A stretch of DNA of 64,000 nucleotides from Fibrobacterota bacterium (GTDB lineage: Bacteria > Fibrobacterota > Fibrobacteria > UBA11236): assembly GCA_028287505.1 (NCBI GenBank), contig JAQBPN010000018.1:1-64000 (forward strand), given 5' to 3'. Below, in pieces: positions 45,673-54,352 of this stretch. Made by a program: the position numbers and the translations under genes. The stretch's first letter is position 1; the number at the start of each line of letters is the position of its first letter. The notes beneath the pieces were generated by a model. The model worked only from the letters and a program-made list of their open reading frames with translations. It ran no database searches and was not told the DNA's origin.

Positions 45673-45807
45673 GATGCACCCGGTTGGAGGTACCGGTAAT
45701 CTAACCCGGCCCACAATCCTTGCAAGGAAATTCCCGATGCCATTTCCGAATTTGCATGAATAAGGCCTTTTTTAAGCGCATGCGGTGACGCGGACGGCTT
45801 AAGTTCG

Positions 45808-45813
45808 TACAAT
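45808..45813 (+). promoter_or_regulatory. -10-like TACAAT for the TPR lipoprotein gene
   Basis: TACAAT followed by 8 nt and the GTG start at 45,822, with no Shine-Dalgarno. Fits the leaderless set. Confidence 0.45.
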
Positions 45814-45821
45814 ACTTTACC

Positions 45822-47870
45822 GTGAAACAGTCCATCCCAGGCAGTCTTCTACCCCTCGTTTCCCTGGTTTCGCTCCTCCTGGGCGGATGCGTCTATTTCA
45901 ACACCTATTACAACGCGGACAAGGCCTATTCCCAGGCCATGCGGCTGCGGGAAAAACGCATCGATAAGAACCCGGAGGACACCCTGCTGGTGTCCCCGGA
46001 GGAAAAGCTCAAGCTGGAACGGGCCATCGCAAAATCCTCGAAGGTCCTGGAGCTCTATCCGGAGAAAAAAAAATACCAGCCCAAGGCCCTGTTCCTGATA
46101 GGGGAGAGCTACCTGGCCCTTGGGGAATATTCCAAGGCAATCCTCAAGTACGAAGAGCTGGCGCGCTTCTATCCGGACGCCCGGGAAATGCCCACGGCGG
46201 ATTTCCATCATGCCAAATGCCTGTTCCTCAACGGCCAGTATCTCGCGGCCCGGCCCGCCCTGGAAAAGGTGATAAACTCATCTCCATCGCCGGATTTCCG
46301 GGTGGAGGCCATGGCCTACCTGGCGAAGCTTGAGTTGGAGAACAATTCCCCCGAGGCCGCCTTGGATCTGTATGAAAAGCTGCTGAAGGATCAGGCCCGC
46401 ACTCCCGAAGCGCGCGCCACCGCGCATTTCGAGGCGGCCAAGCTCGCCTTCGGCCTGAAACAATGGCAACGGGCCCGCGGACATGCCAAGGACCAGGATA
46501 TCAAGAGCCTTCCCACCAAGTTGCGCTATCGCTGCGGAATGCTGGCGGCGGAGTGCCTGTACAATCTGGGCAAGGTTTCCGACGGCATCGGCGAGTTGGA
46601 AGGGATGAAGAAAAACCGCCTCTACTTCGCCTCCGTTCCGGAAATCGATCTTAAGCTGGCCCAGGGATTCTTCCTGCTCAACAAACCGGAAAAAGCGGTG
46701 GAGCTGCTTTCCGGGATTCCCAAGTCCGCGCCCAAGACCGCGTATTCGGCCGAGGCCTTCTATCGCCTGGGGGATCACGAATTGCGCGACCTCAAGAATG
46801 AAAAGCAGGCCAAGGTCTTTTTCGATTCCGCGGCGGCGGCCGGTTCCCTGTTCGAGTACGGCCAATTGGCCGCCGAGCGGGCCGCGGCGCTGGCCCGCCT
46901 GGCGGACCTCCGCCGGTCCACGGATACCACCGCCAAGGAAACCCACTACCGGGATTTCATGATCGCGGAGCTTTTCCTCTTCCGCCTGGAAACCGTCGAC
47001 AGCGCGCTGGGCCATCTCGACAAAATCGTCCAGGACCCGCGCCAGGATTCCAGCCATACCATGCGGGCGGCATACGCGCGGGCGTTCATCCAGGAGGAAT
47101 TCAAGCAGTCCAAGCCCATCGGCGACTCCTTGTACCGTTTCGTCCTTGAGAAGTATCCCAATACCGAATATGCCAAACAGGCCGAACGCAATCTGGGTTT
47201 GAAGCCATCGGTGCAGACCGAAGAGGATAAGGCCCACAAGCTTTTCCTGGAGGCCGAGACGGCGCGCTTCGGGGGCGGGGACATCCGCGGGGCGGTCATC
47301 CCGGCCTACGCCAAAGTGGTGTCCGAACATCCCACCACCCGCGAGGCGGCCAAGGCCCAGTTCGTCATCGCCATGCTCTACGAGCAGAATGCCCACGGGG
47401 AGGAACAGGTCGCCGGCAGCCTCGACTCCGCCATCGGCGCGTTCCAGACGGTGCGGGAGCGTTACGCCGGCACTCCTTATGGAGACGCCGCGGAGTCCAA
47501 GCTCGCCGCCGCCGGCATCAAGCCCAGACCCAAAACACCGGTCGCCCCTGCCGCCCATGCGGCTCCTGCTCCCGTTGCATCCCCGGCGCCGGGCGCTGCC
47601 GCCAAACCCGGCCCCGCCGTTGCGGCGCCCGGCTCGGGTTCCCCGGCACCTGCCGCCGTTCCCACGCCTGCTCCGGGAACGCCTGCGGCCGTCCCTTCCA
47701 CGCCCGCCGCAATGCCCGGTGAGCACCATCGCGGCGCCGGCCGCCACCCCGGCGAAAGCCAGCCTGCAACCCCCGAGACCTCTTCCACGGCGGATACTTC
47801 CGGCTACCAGTCCGAAGAGAAGCCCAAGGAAGAGCTCGACAACGATTACGAAAACGTTGACCAATACTGA
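45822..47870 (+). CDS. TPR lipoprotein of the outer envelope, Pro/Ala-rich C-terminus
   Basis: A 682-residue protein. The start is GTG. A lipoprotein signal (LVSLVSLLLGGC, Cys about 23) is followed by VYFNTYYNADKAY, then TPR-like helical repeats to about residue 560 (ALFLIGESYLALGEYSKAILKYEEL and similar). A Pro/Ala-rich linker (about 565-650) and a very acidic tail (KPKEELDNDYENVDQY) complete it. It is likely a periplasm-facing scaffold attached to the outer membrane. The rlpA gene starts inside its last codons, so both are expressed together and may act at the septum or cell wall. Function otherwise unknown. Confidence 0.85.
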   Translation: MKQSIPGSLLPLVSLVSLLLGGCVYFNTYYNADKAYSQAMRLREKRIDKNPEDTLLVSPEEKLKLERAIAKSSKVLELYPEKKKYQPKALFLIGESYLALGEYSKAILKYEELARFYPDAREMPTADFHHAKCLFLNGQYLAARPALEKVINSSPSPDFRVEAMAYLAKLELENNSPEAALDLYEKLLKDQARTPEARATAHFEAAKLAFGLKQWQRARGHAKDQDIKSLPTKLRYRCGMLAAECLYNLGKVSDGIGELEGMKKNRLYFASVPEIDLKLAQGFFLLNKPEKAVELLSGIPKSAPKTAYSAEAFYRLGDHELRDLKNEKQAKVFFDSAAAAGSLFEYGQLAAERAAALARLADLRRSTDTTAKETHYRDFMIAELFLFRLETVDSALGHLDKIVQDPRQDSSHTMRAAYARAFIQEEFKQSKPIGDSLYRFVLEKYPNTEYAKQAERNLGLKPSVQTEEDKAHKLFLEAETARFGGGDIRGAVIPAYAKVVSEHPTTREAAKAQFVIAMLYEQNAHGEEQVAGSLDSAIGAFQTVRERYAGTPYGDAAESKLAAAGIKPRPKTPVAPAAHAAPAPVASPAPGAAAKPGPAVAAPGSGSPAPAAVPTPAPGTPAAVPSTPAAMPGEHHRGAGRHPGESQPATPETSSTADTSGYQSEEKPKEELDNDYENVDQY

Positions 47871-48291
47871 TCCAAAAAGGCCGGCCCTCCTGGTCGTCTC
47901 CCTGTTGCTGGGCGCTTGCGCGATCCATCCCGGTCCGGCCCGGCCGGGATACGATCGGGACATGGGACAGCACCCGGATGAGACCCGTGAGCGCGAAGAA
48001 GGTTTTACGGAAAAGGGAATGGTGTCCTATTACGCGGACAAATTCCACGGCCGCAGGACCGCCAGCGGACAGATTTTCGACAAGAACGCCATGACGGCGG
48101 CCCATCGTTCCCTGCCCTTCGGCACCAAGCTGCAAGTCACCAATCTGGACAACGGAAAAAGCGTAGTAGTGGTGGTGAACGATCGCGGCCCATACGCCGC
48201 CAACCGTATCCTGGATGTTTCCCCCGCCGCCGCCCGTAAACTGGGCCTGATCGGCAAAGGGACCGTCAAAGCGACGATAGTCGTCCAATAA
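47857..48291 (+). CDS. rlpA: RlpA-like septal ring lipoprotein (double-psi beta-barrel)
   Basis: A small 144-residue RlpA. The double-psi beta-barrel is complete: GMVSYYADKFHGRRTASG, MTAAHRSLPFGTKLQVTNL, VVVNDRGPYAANRILDVS and AARKLGLIGKG. RlpA proteins bind or cleave glycan strands lacking stem peptides at division septa. The start is placed at the TTG at 47,857, overlapping the TPR lipoprotein gene by 14 bp; from there a lipobox (LLVVSLLLGAC) follows. No ATG or GTG is available in the right place. The C-terminal SPOR domain of many RlpA proteins is absent. Confidence 0.87.
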   Translation: MTNTDPKRPALLVVSLLLGACAIHPGPARPGYDRDMGQHPDETREREEGFTEKGMVSYYADKFHGRRTASGQIFDKNAMTAAHRSLPFGTKLQVTNLDNGKSVVVVVNDRGPYAANRILDVSPAAARKLGLIGKGTVKATIVVQ

Positions 48292-48316
48292 GACTAAACT
48301 GATCTACTCCCTGTTC

Positions 48317-48463
48317 GTCGGGCGTCGGGCGTACGGCATCTCTGCCGTCAAAAGCTACGCGCCTAGGCGTCGGGCGAAAAAAACCAAGATTAAGATCGCG
48401 ATGTATCCATTCAGCTGGAGATCTTGCTCTTTTCGCCCGACGCCCGACGCCCGACGCCCGACG
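48317..48463 (+). mobile_element. GTCGGGC element C (non-coding, divergent inside)
   Basis: Two GTCGGGC units (48,317-48,330), an inserted stretch, a third unit (48,369-48,375), then the inner part and four GCCCGAC units (48,435-48,462). The interior can form an imperfect stem (GCGAAAA/TTTTCGC and CAAGAT/ATCTTG). It lies between convergent rlpA and the glycosyltransferase gene, and its right half encodes the last residues of that glycosyltransferase. Confidence 0.75.
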
Positions 48464-49652
48464 AAGATTGTACAGACCCCGGAGACATCCTTTGCACTCG
48501 TCTTCTGTGCTTCTGACCCTTCCAGGTGAACTCCCCGAAGCTTCCCGCCACCACGGCCGCGATAATCAACGGGATGTGCACCAGGCTCGTGGCCGGAAAA
48601 TGCCGCATCAATTCAGGCTTGCTGAACAATCCGGCTCCCTTCCGCATCACCAGCCAATCGGTCCCGATTTTGACGGCCCAACTGGCCAGCCCGGCCCATA
48701 GGAACCCGCGGTTGAACGCGCCGGCCAGAATGCACAGGGGAATGGAAGCGTAATAGGCGAAGATGCCCGCCAGGAAAGCGGTTTGCTTGGGCTGGTACAG
48801 GCTGGTTTTGCTCGCCCAGCGTTTCCGCTGTTCCCAGAACTGTTCCAGGTTCAGGGGCGGTTCGGTCTGCACCTGGCTTTCCGGTTTTATGGAATATCGG
48901 ATGCGCCATTTACCCAGCTTATGGATGGCCTGGATCAGGAAATCGTCGTCGCCGCTGACGATGTCGGTGGCGAATCCCGCCGACTGGTCGTAAACCTTGC
49001 GGCGGTAGGAGATATTGTTGGCGTTGCCATGCACGGGGAAACGCAGGCCGATAAGCGCCGCCGCCACAACCCCATGGGACAGGAAATCCAGGGCCTGGAT
49101 GCCCGTTCCGGGCATTTCCTTTTCAATAGGGTAATAGGTGGTCAGGCCCAGCACCAATCCCGTGTCCTCGCCGTATTCCGAGACCAAAGTGGAGATCCAG
49201 GCGGGGGACATGATGCAATCGGCGTCCGTGGTGACGATGATTTCCCCGGTCGCTTTTTGCAAACCCCGGCTCAGGGCGTATTTCTTGGGGCTGAAGCCGG
49301 TGGCGGTTTCGGTCAGGGTGACGGGATCGAACCGCCCCGGCCAGACAGCCGCGTATTCCCGGAGGATGTCCGGGGTGGCATCGTCGGAGCGGTCGTCCAC
49401 GACGATGATTTGCAGCTTGGACATGTCGTAATCCTGGATCCGGAGGCAATCGAGGCATTTCCTGATGCGGGACTCCTCATTGCGGGCGGCGATGAGGACC
49501 GTGACCGTAGGCAACAGTTTCGTGGGCGGAATGGGCGGGGCCGAGGCAAGCCGGTTCAAACCCTTCAGGAGGTTCCGATTGAGATAGGCATAGATGGAAT
49601 TGGCGAGTCCCAAAAAGATCAAAATAGTGGGAAAAAGCATTGGGTTGGCCAT
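48411..49652 (-). CDS. Membrane glycosyltransferase, GT2 family
   Basis: A 413-residue processive-type GT2 enzyme. An N-terminal hydrophobic helix precedes the GT-A fold: VLIAARNEESRIRKCLDCL, IIVVDDRSDDAT, TTDADCIMSPAW (DxD) and a later SGDDDFLIQAI plus QRKRWASK in place of QxxRW. Two to three hydrophobic helices follow. It probably makes or modifies a polysaccharide or glycolipid at the inner membrane. The final about 15 residues ([18 protein letters not shown]) are encoded by repeat element C, so the native C-terminus has been replaced or extended by insertion. The ATG at 49,652 is the only reasonable start. Confidence 0.88.
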   Translation of the reverse strand: MANPMLFPTILIFLGLANSIYAYLNRNLLKGLNRLASAPPIPPTKLLPTVTVLIAARNEESRIRKCLDCLRIQDYDMSKLQIIVVDDRSDDATPDILREYAAVWPGRFDPVTLTETATGFSPKKYALSRGLQKATGEIIVTTDADCIMSPAWISTLVSEYGEDTGLVLGLTTYYPIEKEMPGTGIQALDFLSHGVVAAALIGLRFPVHGNANNISYRRKVYDQSAGFATDIVSGDDDFLIQAIHKLGKWRIRYSIKPESQVQTEPPLNLEQFWEQRKRWASKTSLYQPKQTAFLAGIFAYYASIPLCILAGAFNRGFLWAGLASWAVKIGTDWLVMRKGAGLFSKPELMRHFPATSLVHIPLIIAAVVAGSFGEFTWKGQKHRRRVQRMSPGSVQSSSGVGRRASGEKSKISS

Positions 49653-49719
49653 CTGTGTGCGTAGAAGGCTGTTTCATCACCCTAATCGCCCACCAAATAT
49701 ACACGAATCCTGTATTCCT

Positions 49720-49804
49720 GATTGTTGGCGCCGAAGTGGCCTTCGGCATAAATCGGGACCGCGCTTCGCGCCCGCGCCTCGCGGCGGGTCCGGCGCCAAC
49801 GATC
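49720..49804. ncRNA. Multibranch structured element 1 (orientation unknown)
   Basis: Ends GATTGTTGGC (49,720-49,729) and GCCAACGATC (49,795-49,804) pair, and pairing can extend to 14 bp. Inside are GCCGAAG-tggc-CTTCGGC (49,730-49,747) and a GGACC/GGTCC stem (49,756-49,760 with 49,787-49,791). The latter encloses two hairpins, GCGC-ttc-GCGC (49,761-49,771) and CCGCG-cct-CGCGG (49,772-49,784). Almost every base is paired in this hand folding. Could be an RNA or a DNA-level structure; it is in the divergent gap before DUF177. Confidence 0.5.
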
Positions 49805-49880
49805 AACAATGGCGCTACCGCGCCAATTGGGGCTTGGAAACCCAAAGCCCCAAACCACGCGCTTTGCGCATGGTTGTTGA
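49803..49880. ncRNA. Multibranch structured element 2, adjoining element 1
   Basis: TCAACAA (49,803-49,809) pairs with TTGTTGA (49,874-49,880). Inside are GGCGC-tacc-GCGCC (49,811-49,824), TTGGGGCTT pairing with AAGCCCCAA (49,827-49,853), and ACCA-GCGC-ttt-GCGC-TGGT (49,854-49,874, one mismatch). The end strands of elements 1 and 2 can also pair with each other, giving alternative folds. The remainder of the 269-bp gap (49,653-49,719) is plain sequence. Confidence 0.5.
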
Positions 49881-49881
49881 C

Positions 49882-49911
49882 TTGACGGAATTGCCCCAAT
49901 TTACCTACTTT
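49882..49911 (+). promoter_or_regulatory. Promoter candidate for the DUF177-rpmF-fab cluster
   Basis: TTGACG (-35, 49,882-49,887), an 18-bp spacer, then TACTTT (-10, 49,906-49,911). The TTG start at 49,922 follows 10 nt later. The promoter begins right after structured element 2. Confidence 0.5.
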
Positions 49912-49921
49912 AAACCCCGTT

Positions 49922-50473
49922 TTGGTACTTTCTCTAAGTTCAACAGGTAATGAGCCAAAGGAGTTTATACTCCAAGGCCAAAGTGATGTTCTCCCGGAAT
50001 TGCTGGAGCTTGGCTGCAGCGGCGAGTTGACTGCTAAAGTCAAATACGTACCGACCTTGACCCATCAACTGATGGATTTGTCGGTAAGGGGCTCCATCAC
50101 CTTGGATTGCGGTCGTTGCTTGGACAAGCTTACGGGCGTGTTCGTGGTTAAACTGCGGCTGCTTGTCGAGAAAAAAGATAGCCAGGGATTGGAGTGGCAG
50201 GAGGACGAAGGGCTCGGAGTCGAGGAGTACATGGTCAAGATAGGACCGGACATCCAGGATATACCCCTGGAACACCTCATCGCCGAACAGATAATCCTCA
50301 ACTACAATTTGAATCCCTTGCCTTCCCTTGACGAGAAGGACCGCTGCATCCAATGCGGCCGCCAGGCTTTCAAGGCGGAGGCCGCCCGCAGGGACAAGGA
50401 AAAGGTGGACCCTAGGTGGGAAAAGCTCCAGGCGCTGAAGAAGCCGGAGTCCGACCCCCCCAAGAGTCCATGA
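49922..50473 (+). CDS. DUF177 (YceD) family protein
   Basis: A 183-residue DUF177 protein, the usual upstream partner of rpmF, linked to ribosome and 23S rRNA maturation. It has the typical LDCGRCL and CIQCGRQ cysteine pairs and the conserved acidic middle. The start is TTG, the first possible start after an in-frame TGA at about 49,883. The rpmF gene begins 77 bp downstream, so this is the common DUF177-rpmF-plsX-fab order. Confidence 0.9.
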   Translation: MVLSLSSTGNEPKEFILQGQSDVLPELLELGCSGELTAKVKYVPTLTHQLMDLSVRGSITLDCGRCLDKLTGVFVVKLRLLVEKKDSQGLEWQEDEGLGVEEYMVKIGPDIQDIPLEHLIAEQIILNYNLNPLPSLDEKDRCIQCGRQAFKAEAARRDKEKVDPRWEKLQALKKPESDPPKSP

Positions 50474-50550
50474 CCGGAAGCGACGCGGGAGACCGCGTCT
50501 GGCCGCGGAAGACCGCGGTGGACAGCACGAAATTTTGACTGGAGTCGATC

Positions 50551-50730
50551 ATGGCAGTACCTAAACGAAAAACCTCAACGGCCCGGCGCGACAAGCGCAA
50601 GACGCACTATAAGCTGAAGGCCCCGTCCACCACGAAATGCTCGCATTGCGGGCAGATCAAAATCTCCCATCGGGTCTGCTCCAATTGCGGATACTACGCT
50701 GGGGCGGAAGTCCGCCAGCCGGCCGAGTAG
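50551..50730 (+). CDS. rpmF: 50S ribosomal protein L32
   Basis: A 59-residue L32, a small basic protein of the large ribosomal subunit. It begins [17 protein letters not shown] and has the zinc-type cysteines CSHCG and CSNCG, so it is the C+ (zinc-binding) form. GGAG lies 6 nt before the ATG. plsX starts 9 bp after its stop. Confidence 0.96.
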   Translation: MAVPKRKTSTARRDKRKTHYKLKAPSTTKCSHCGQIKISHRVCSNCGYYAGAEVRQPAE

Positions 50731-50739
50731 GCCCGCTCC

Positions 50740-51702
50740 ATGATTAAGGTGGCCCTAGACGCCATGGGCGGCGACCATGCCCCCAAGGCTATAGTGGAAG
50801 GCGCCATCCTGGCCGCCAAGGAAAGCCAGGGAAAATACGTCATCGTTCTGACCGGTCCGGAAGACGTGGTGAAATCCACCTTGTCCTCTTTCGGCTATAA
50901 CGGGGAAGGCATGGAAATCGTCCATGCCCCCGATCTGGTCGCCATGGACGATTCCCCCACCGCCGTTCTCAAGACCAAGCCCAATTCCGGTCTGGTCGCC
51001 TGCGTCAGCCTGCAGAAGGCCGGCAAGGTACAGGCCAGCATCAGCGCCGGCAATTCCGGGGCCATGATGGCCGCCTGCCTCATGATTCTCGGCCGGGTGG
51101 GCAACATGCCCCGCCCCGCCATCGCCTGCGATGTCCCGTCTTTCGGACAAAAGGTCACCTTGCTCGACTGCGGCGCCAATGTCGATGAAAAGGCGCCCAC
51201 CCTGGTGGCCTTTGGAATCTGCGGCAGCATCTACTCCGAGACCATGCTGGGGCGCAAGAACCCGAAGGTCGGCCTGCTCAATATGGGCGAAGAGGAAAAG
51301 AAGGGGACGGAAGTCCTCCAGGAAGCCCATCAGCTCCTCAAACAGGCGCCCATCAATTTCATCGGGAACGTGGAAGGCCGCGATATCATGAAGGGTGAAG
51401 CCGACGTGATCGTGACCGGCGGTTATACCGGCAACGTCGTCCTCAAGCTGATGGAGGGCTTCTACGAATACCACCTCAAGACCTTCGGCAAAATCGACAG
51501 CCCGGAAGGCAAACAGTTCCACATGGACTGGGACTACGCCAATTTCGGCGCCGCCATGCTCCTGGGCCTCAAGGGCACGGGACTCATCACGCACGGGCGC
51601 GCCAACGCCAAAGTGATCAAGAACGGACTCGACCTCGCCTACCGGTTGGCTTCCAACCAGGTTTCCGAGAAGATTGCCGCCAAGCTGAGCCAGGTGGCCT
51701 GA
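50740..51702 (+). CDS. plsX: Phosphate acyltransferase PlsX
   Basis: A 320-residue enzyme that converts acyl-ACP to acyl-phosphate for phospholipid synthesis. Conserved stretches are VALDAMGGDHAP, SAGNSGAMMA, LDCGANVDEKAPTLVAF, GNVEGRDIMKGEADVIVTGGYTGNV and the C-terminal HGRANAKVIKNGL. The fabH start overlaps its stop (TGATGG), so the genes are translationally coupled. Confidence 0.95.
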   Translation: MIKVALDAMGGDHAPKAIVEGAILAAKESQGKYVIVLTGPEDVVKSTLSSFGYNGEGMEIVHAPDLVAMDDSPTAVLKTKPNSGLVACVSLQKAGKVQASISAGNSGAMMAACLMILGRVGNMPRPAIACDVPSFGQKVTLLDCGANVDEKAPTLVAFGICGSIYSETMLGRKNPKVGLLNMGEEEKKGTEVLQEAHQLLKQAPINFIGNVEGRDIMKGEADVIVTGGYTGNVVLKLMEGFYEYHLKTFGKIDSPEGKQFHMDWDYANFGAAMLLGLKGTGLITHGRANAKVIKNGLDLAYRLASNQVSEKIAAKLSQVA

Positions 51703-52655
51703 TGGGCGCGGTCGTCCGCGGCATCGGGATCTACCACCCCGAGACGGTCCTCACCAATTCCGATATCGAAAAAATCGTCGAGACCACGGACGAGTGGATC
51801 ACCACCCGCACCGGCATCAAACAGCGTTATATCCTGCCCAAAGGATCCAAGCTGAAGGCTTCGGATTTCGGATCCTACGCGGCGATGGCCGCCCTGGAAA
51901 AGGCCGGCCTGACCCCCGGGGACATCGACGGCATCATTTGCGCCAACATCAATCCGGACAAGCAATTCCCGGCCACGGCCTGTTTCATCCAGGCCAAGAT
52001 CGGCGCCAAGAAAGCATTCGCCTTCGACGTCACCGCCGCCTGCGCCGGATTCGTCTACGCCGCGAACATGGCCGCCCTCCTGATCGATTCAGGACAATGC
52101 CGGAACATCCTGGTCATCGGGTCCGAGATTCTCAGCCCGGTGCTGGATTGGACCGATCGCAACACCTGCATCCTGTTCGGCGACGCCGCGGGAGCGGTGG
52201 TTTTCAGCGCGGGCCCCAAGGAACGGGGCATCCTGCTGTCGCAATTGAAAAGCGACGGAACCCAGTCCGAAGTCCTCTACCTGAACCTCTCCGGCGACGA
52301 AGGCCGGCGCGGCATGTTCATGGACGGCAAGCAGGTTTTCAAGGCCGCCGTCACCGAGATCACGGACATCGTGCGCTCCACGGTGGCCAAGGGCGGATAT
52401 GCCGTCAAGGATCTGGACTTGCTGGTGATGCACCAGGCCAACGTCCGCATCATCGGCGCCATCGCCGACAAGCTGGAGCTGCCGCCGGAAAAGGTCGTCA
52501 TCAACGTCGACCGCTTCGGAAACACCTCTTCCGCTTCCATTCCCCTCGCGCTTCATGAAGCGGACGGCCAAGGCCGTCTCAAGCCCGGCATGCTCGTGGC
52601 CCTCGCCGCCGTCGGTGGCGGCATGAGCTGGGGCTGCAACCTGATGCGCTGGTAA
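51702..52655 (+). CDS. fabH: Beta-ketoacyl-ACP synthase III
   Basis: A 317-residue enzyme that starts fatty-acid chains by joining acetyl-CoA and malonyl-ACP. The catalytic triad is Cys114 (TAACAGF), His244 (VMHQANVR) and Asn274 (FGNTSSAS). It is in the fab operon, overlapping plsX and 30 bp before fabD. Length and motifs are normal. Confidence 0.96.
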   Translation: MGAVVRGIGIYHPETVLTNSDIEKIVETTDEWITTRTGIKQRYILPKGSKLKASDFGSYAAMAALEKAGLTPGDIDGIICANINPDKQFPATACFIQAKIGAKKAFAFDVTAACAGFVYAANMAALLIDSGQCRNILVIGSEILSPVLDWTDRNTCILFGDAAGAVVFSAGPKERGILLSQLKSDGTQSEVLYLNLSGDEGRRGMFMDGKQVFKAAVTEITDIVRSTVAKGGYAVKDLDLLVMHQANVRIIGAIADKLELPPEKVVINVDRFGNTSSASIPLALHEADGQGRLKPGMLVALAAVGGGMSWGCNLMRW

Positions 52656-52685
52656 TCACCCTTCAATCATCCACAAGGTTCATCG

Positions 52686-53609
52686 ATGACCCGTAGAATC
52701 CTGTTATTCCCCGGCCAAGGCTCCCAGTACGTGGGCATGGGCAAGAAACTGGCCGAAACCTTCGCGCCCGCCAGGCTCCTGCTCGATCAGGCGAACTCGG
52801 TACTGGGTTTCGATCTGGCCGACATCCTGTTCAATGGTCCCGAGGATCGCCTCACGCGTACGGATATCACCCAGCCCGCCATTTTCACGGTCTCCATGAT
52901 GGCGATGGAAGCGGTGAAACAGGAGGGCGTCGCATTCGACTATGTGGCCGGACATTCCCTTGGCGAATACTCGGCTTTGTGCGCCGCCGGAGCGTTCAGC
53001 TTCGAAGCGGGATTGGCCGTCGTCCGCTTGCGCGGCCAATTGATGGCCCAAGCGGGAGACAAGAGCCCCGGATCCATGGCCGCCATTCTGGGCCTGGAAA
53101 CGGACAAGCTGGAATCCGTGCTCAAGGACGCGGCGGGCGCGGGAATCGTCGTGGCCGCGAATTACAACAGCCCGTCGCAAATCGTGATCTCCGGTTCCGT
53201 GTCCGGAGTGCAGGCGGCCGCCAAACTGGCCGAAGCCGCGGGCGCGAAAAAAGTGGTCATGCTCGCGGTGAGCGGGGCCTTCCACTCGCCCTTGATGGAG
53301 TTCGCCGTTCCCGGTCTCAGGGAAGGCCTGGCCAAGGTCGCCATCCAGGCGCCCAAAGTGCCTTTGATAAGCAACGTGGAAGCCAAGCCCGTAACCGATG
53401 CGGAGGCCATCCGCGGCCTGCTGCTCCGCCAGCTCACCTCGCCGGTGCGTTGGGTGGAGTCCATGCAGAACGCCTTGGCGTTGGACGCGAAGGAAGCCCT
53501 GGAAGTGGGCCCCGGAAAGGTGCTGATGGGCCTGGCCCGCGGCATCAGCCGCGATATGAAAGTCACCCCGGTGGAAAACCCGGAAGATTTGAAGGGTAAG
53601 GCCGCATGA
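52686..53609 (+). CDS. fabD: Malonyl-CoA:ACP transacylase
   Basis: A 307-residue enzyme that loads malonyl groups onto ACP. The motif FPGQGSQ is at 8-14, the nucleophile Ser91 is in GHSLGE, Arg116 in RLRGQ, and His200 in SGAFHSPLM. The fabG start overlaps its stop (ATGA). Confidence 0.96.
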   Translation: MTRRILLFPGQGSQYVGMGKKLAETFAPARLLLDQANSVLGFDLADILFNGPEDRLTRTDITQPAIFTVSMMAMEAVKQEGVAFDYVAGHSLGEYSALCAAGAFSFEAGLAVVRLRGQLMAQAGDKSPGSMAAILGLETDKLESVLKDAAGAGIVVAANYNSPSQIVISGSVSGVQAAAKLAEAAGAKKVVMLAVSGAFHSPLMEFAVPGLREGLAKVAIQAPKVPLISNVEAKPVTDAEAIRGLLLRQLTSPVRWVESMQNALALDAKEALEVGPGKVLMGLARGISRDMKVTPVENPEDLKGKAA

Positions 53610-54352
53610 GCGATCTGCAGGGACAAACCGCCATCGTGACCGGCGCCAGCCGCGGCCTGGGCTATGCCATCGCCGAGAGGCTCGCCAAATCCGGAGCCAA
53701 GGTCCATTTGCTGGCGCGCAACCTGGCCGGCGTGGAAGAAGCGGCCGCCAAGATAGCCGCCGCCACCGGCGCCTCTACCAAGGCCTGGTCGGCGGACGTG
53801 GGCGATTCGGAATCGCTGAGCGCCGCATTCTCGGCCATCCAGAAGGAATCCCCCGTCATCGAGATTCTGGTCAACAACGCCGGAATCACCCGGGACGGAT
53901 TGCTGATGCGCATGAAGGACGAGGATTTCGACGAGGTGGTGCGCATCAACCTCCGCTCGGTATTCCTGGGGACCCGCGCGGTCCTGCGCGGCATGGTCAA
54001 GCAGAAATACGGCCGCATCATCAATCTCACTTCCATCGTGGGAGTGCATGGTCAGGCCGGGCAGGCGAACTATTCGGCTTCCAAGGCCGGCATCATCGGA
54101 TTCACCAAGAGCTGCGCCAAGGAAGTGGCCTCGCGTTCCATCACCTGCAACGCGGTGGCGCCCGGCTTCATCGACTCGGACATGACCAAGGTGCTCACCG
54201 AGGATCAGAAAACCGGCATCCTGACGAGCATCCCCATGGGGCGCATGGGCGATCCGGCGGAAGTGGCCGCCCTGGTGGCTTTCCTGGCTTCGAAAGAGGC
54301 GGGTTACCTCACCGGCCAGGTTTTCAGTATAGACGGCGGCATGGGTATATAG
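53606..54352 (+). CDS. fabG: 3-oxoacyl-ACP reductase
   Basis: A 248-residue NADPH-dependent SDR of fatty-acid elongation. Nucleotide motif TGASRGLG at 12-19, NNAG at 90-93, and Ser143, Tyr156, Lys160 (YSASK). The C-terminal DGGMGI is typical. Its last codons (GGCATGGGTATATAG) are also the first part of a tandem repeat unit that continues into the gap before acpP. Confidence 0.95.
   Translation: MSDLQGQTAIVTGASRGLGYAIAERLAKSGAKVHLLARNLAGVEEAAAKIAAATGASTKAWSADVGDSESLSAAFSAIQKESPVIEILVNNAGITRDGLLMRMKDEDFDEVVRINLRSVFLGTRAVLRGMVKQKYGRIINLTSIVGVHGQAGQANYSASKAGIIGFTKSCAKEVASRSITCNAVAPGFIDSDMTKVLTEDQKTGILTSIPMGRMGDPAEVAALVAFLASKEAGYLTGQVFSIDGGMGI

Noticed and set aside
49720-49880. tRNA gene
   Set aside because: The branched folding is suggestive, but there is no GTTCRANNC T-loop, no D-loop and no 7-bp acceptor stem with a CCA-compatible end.
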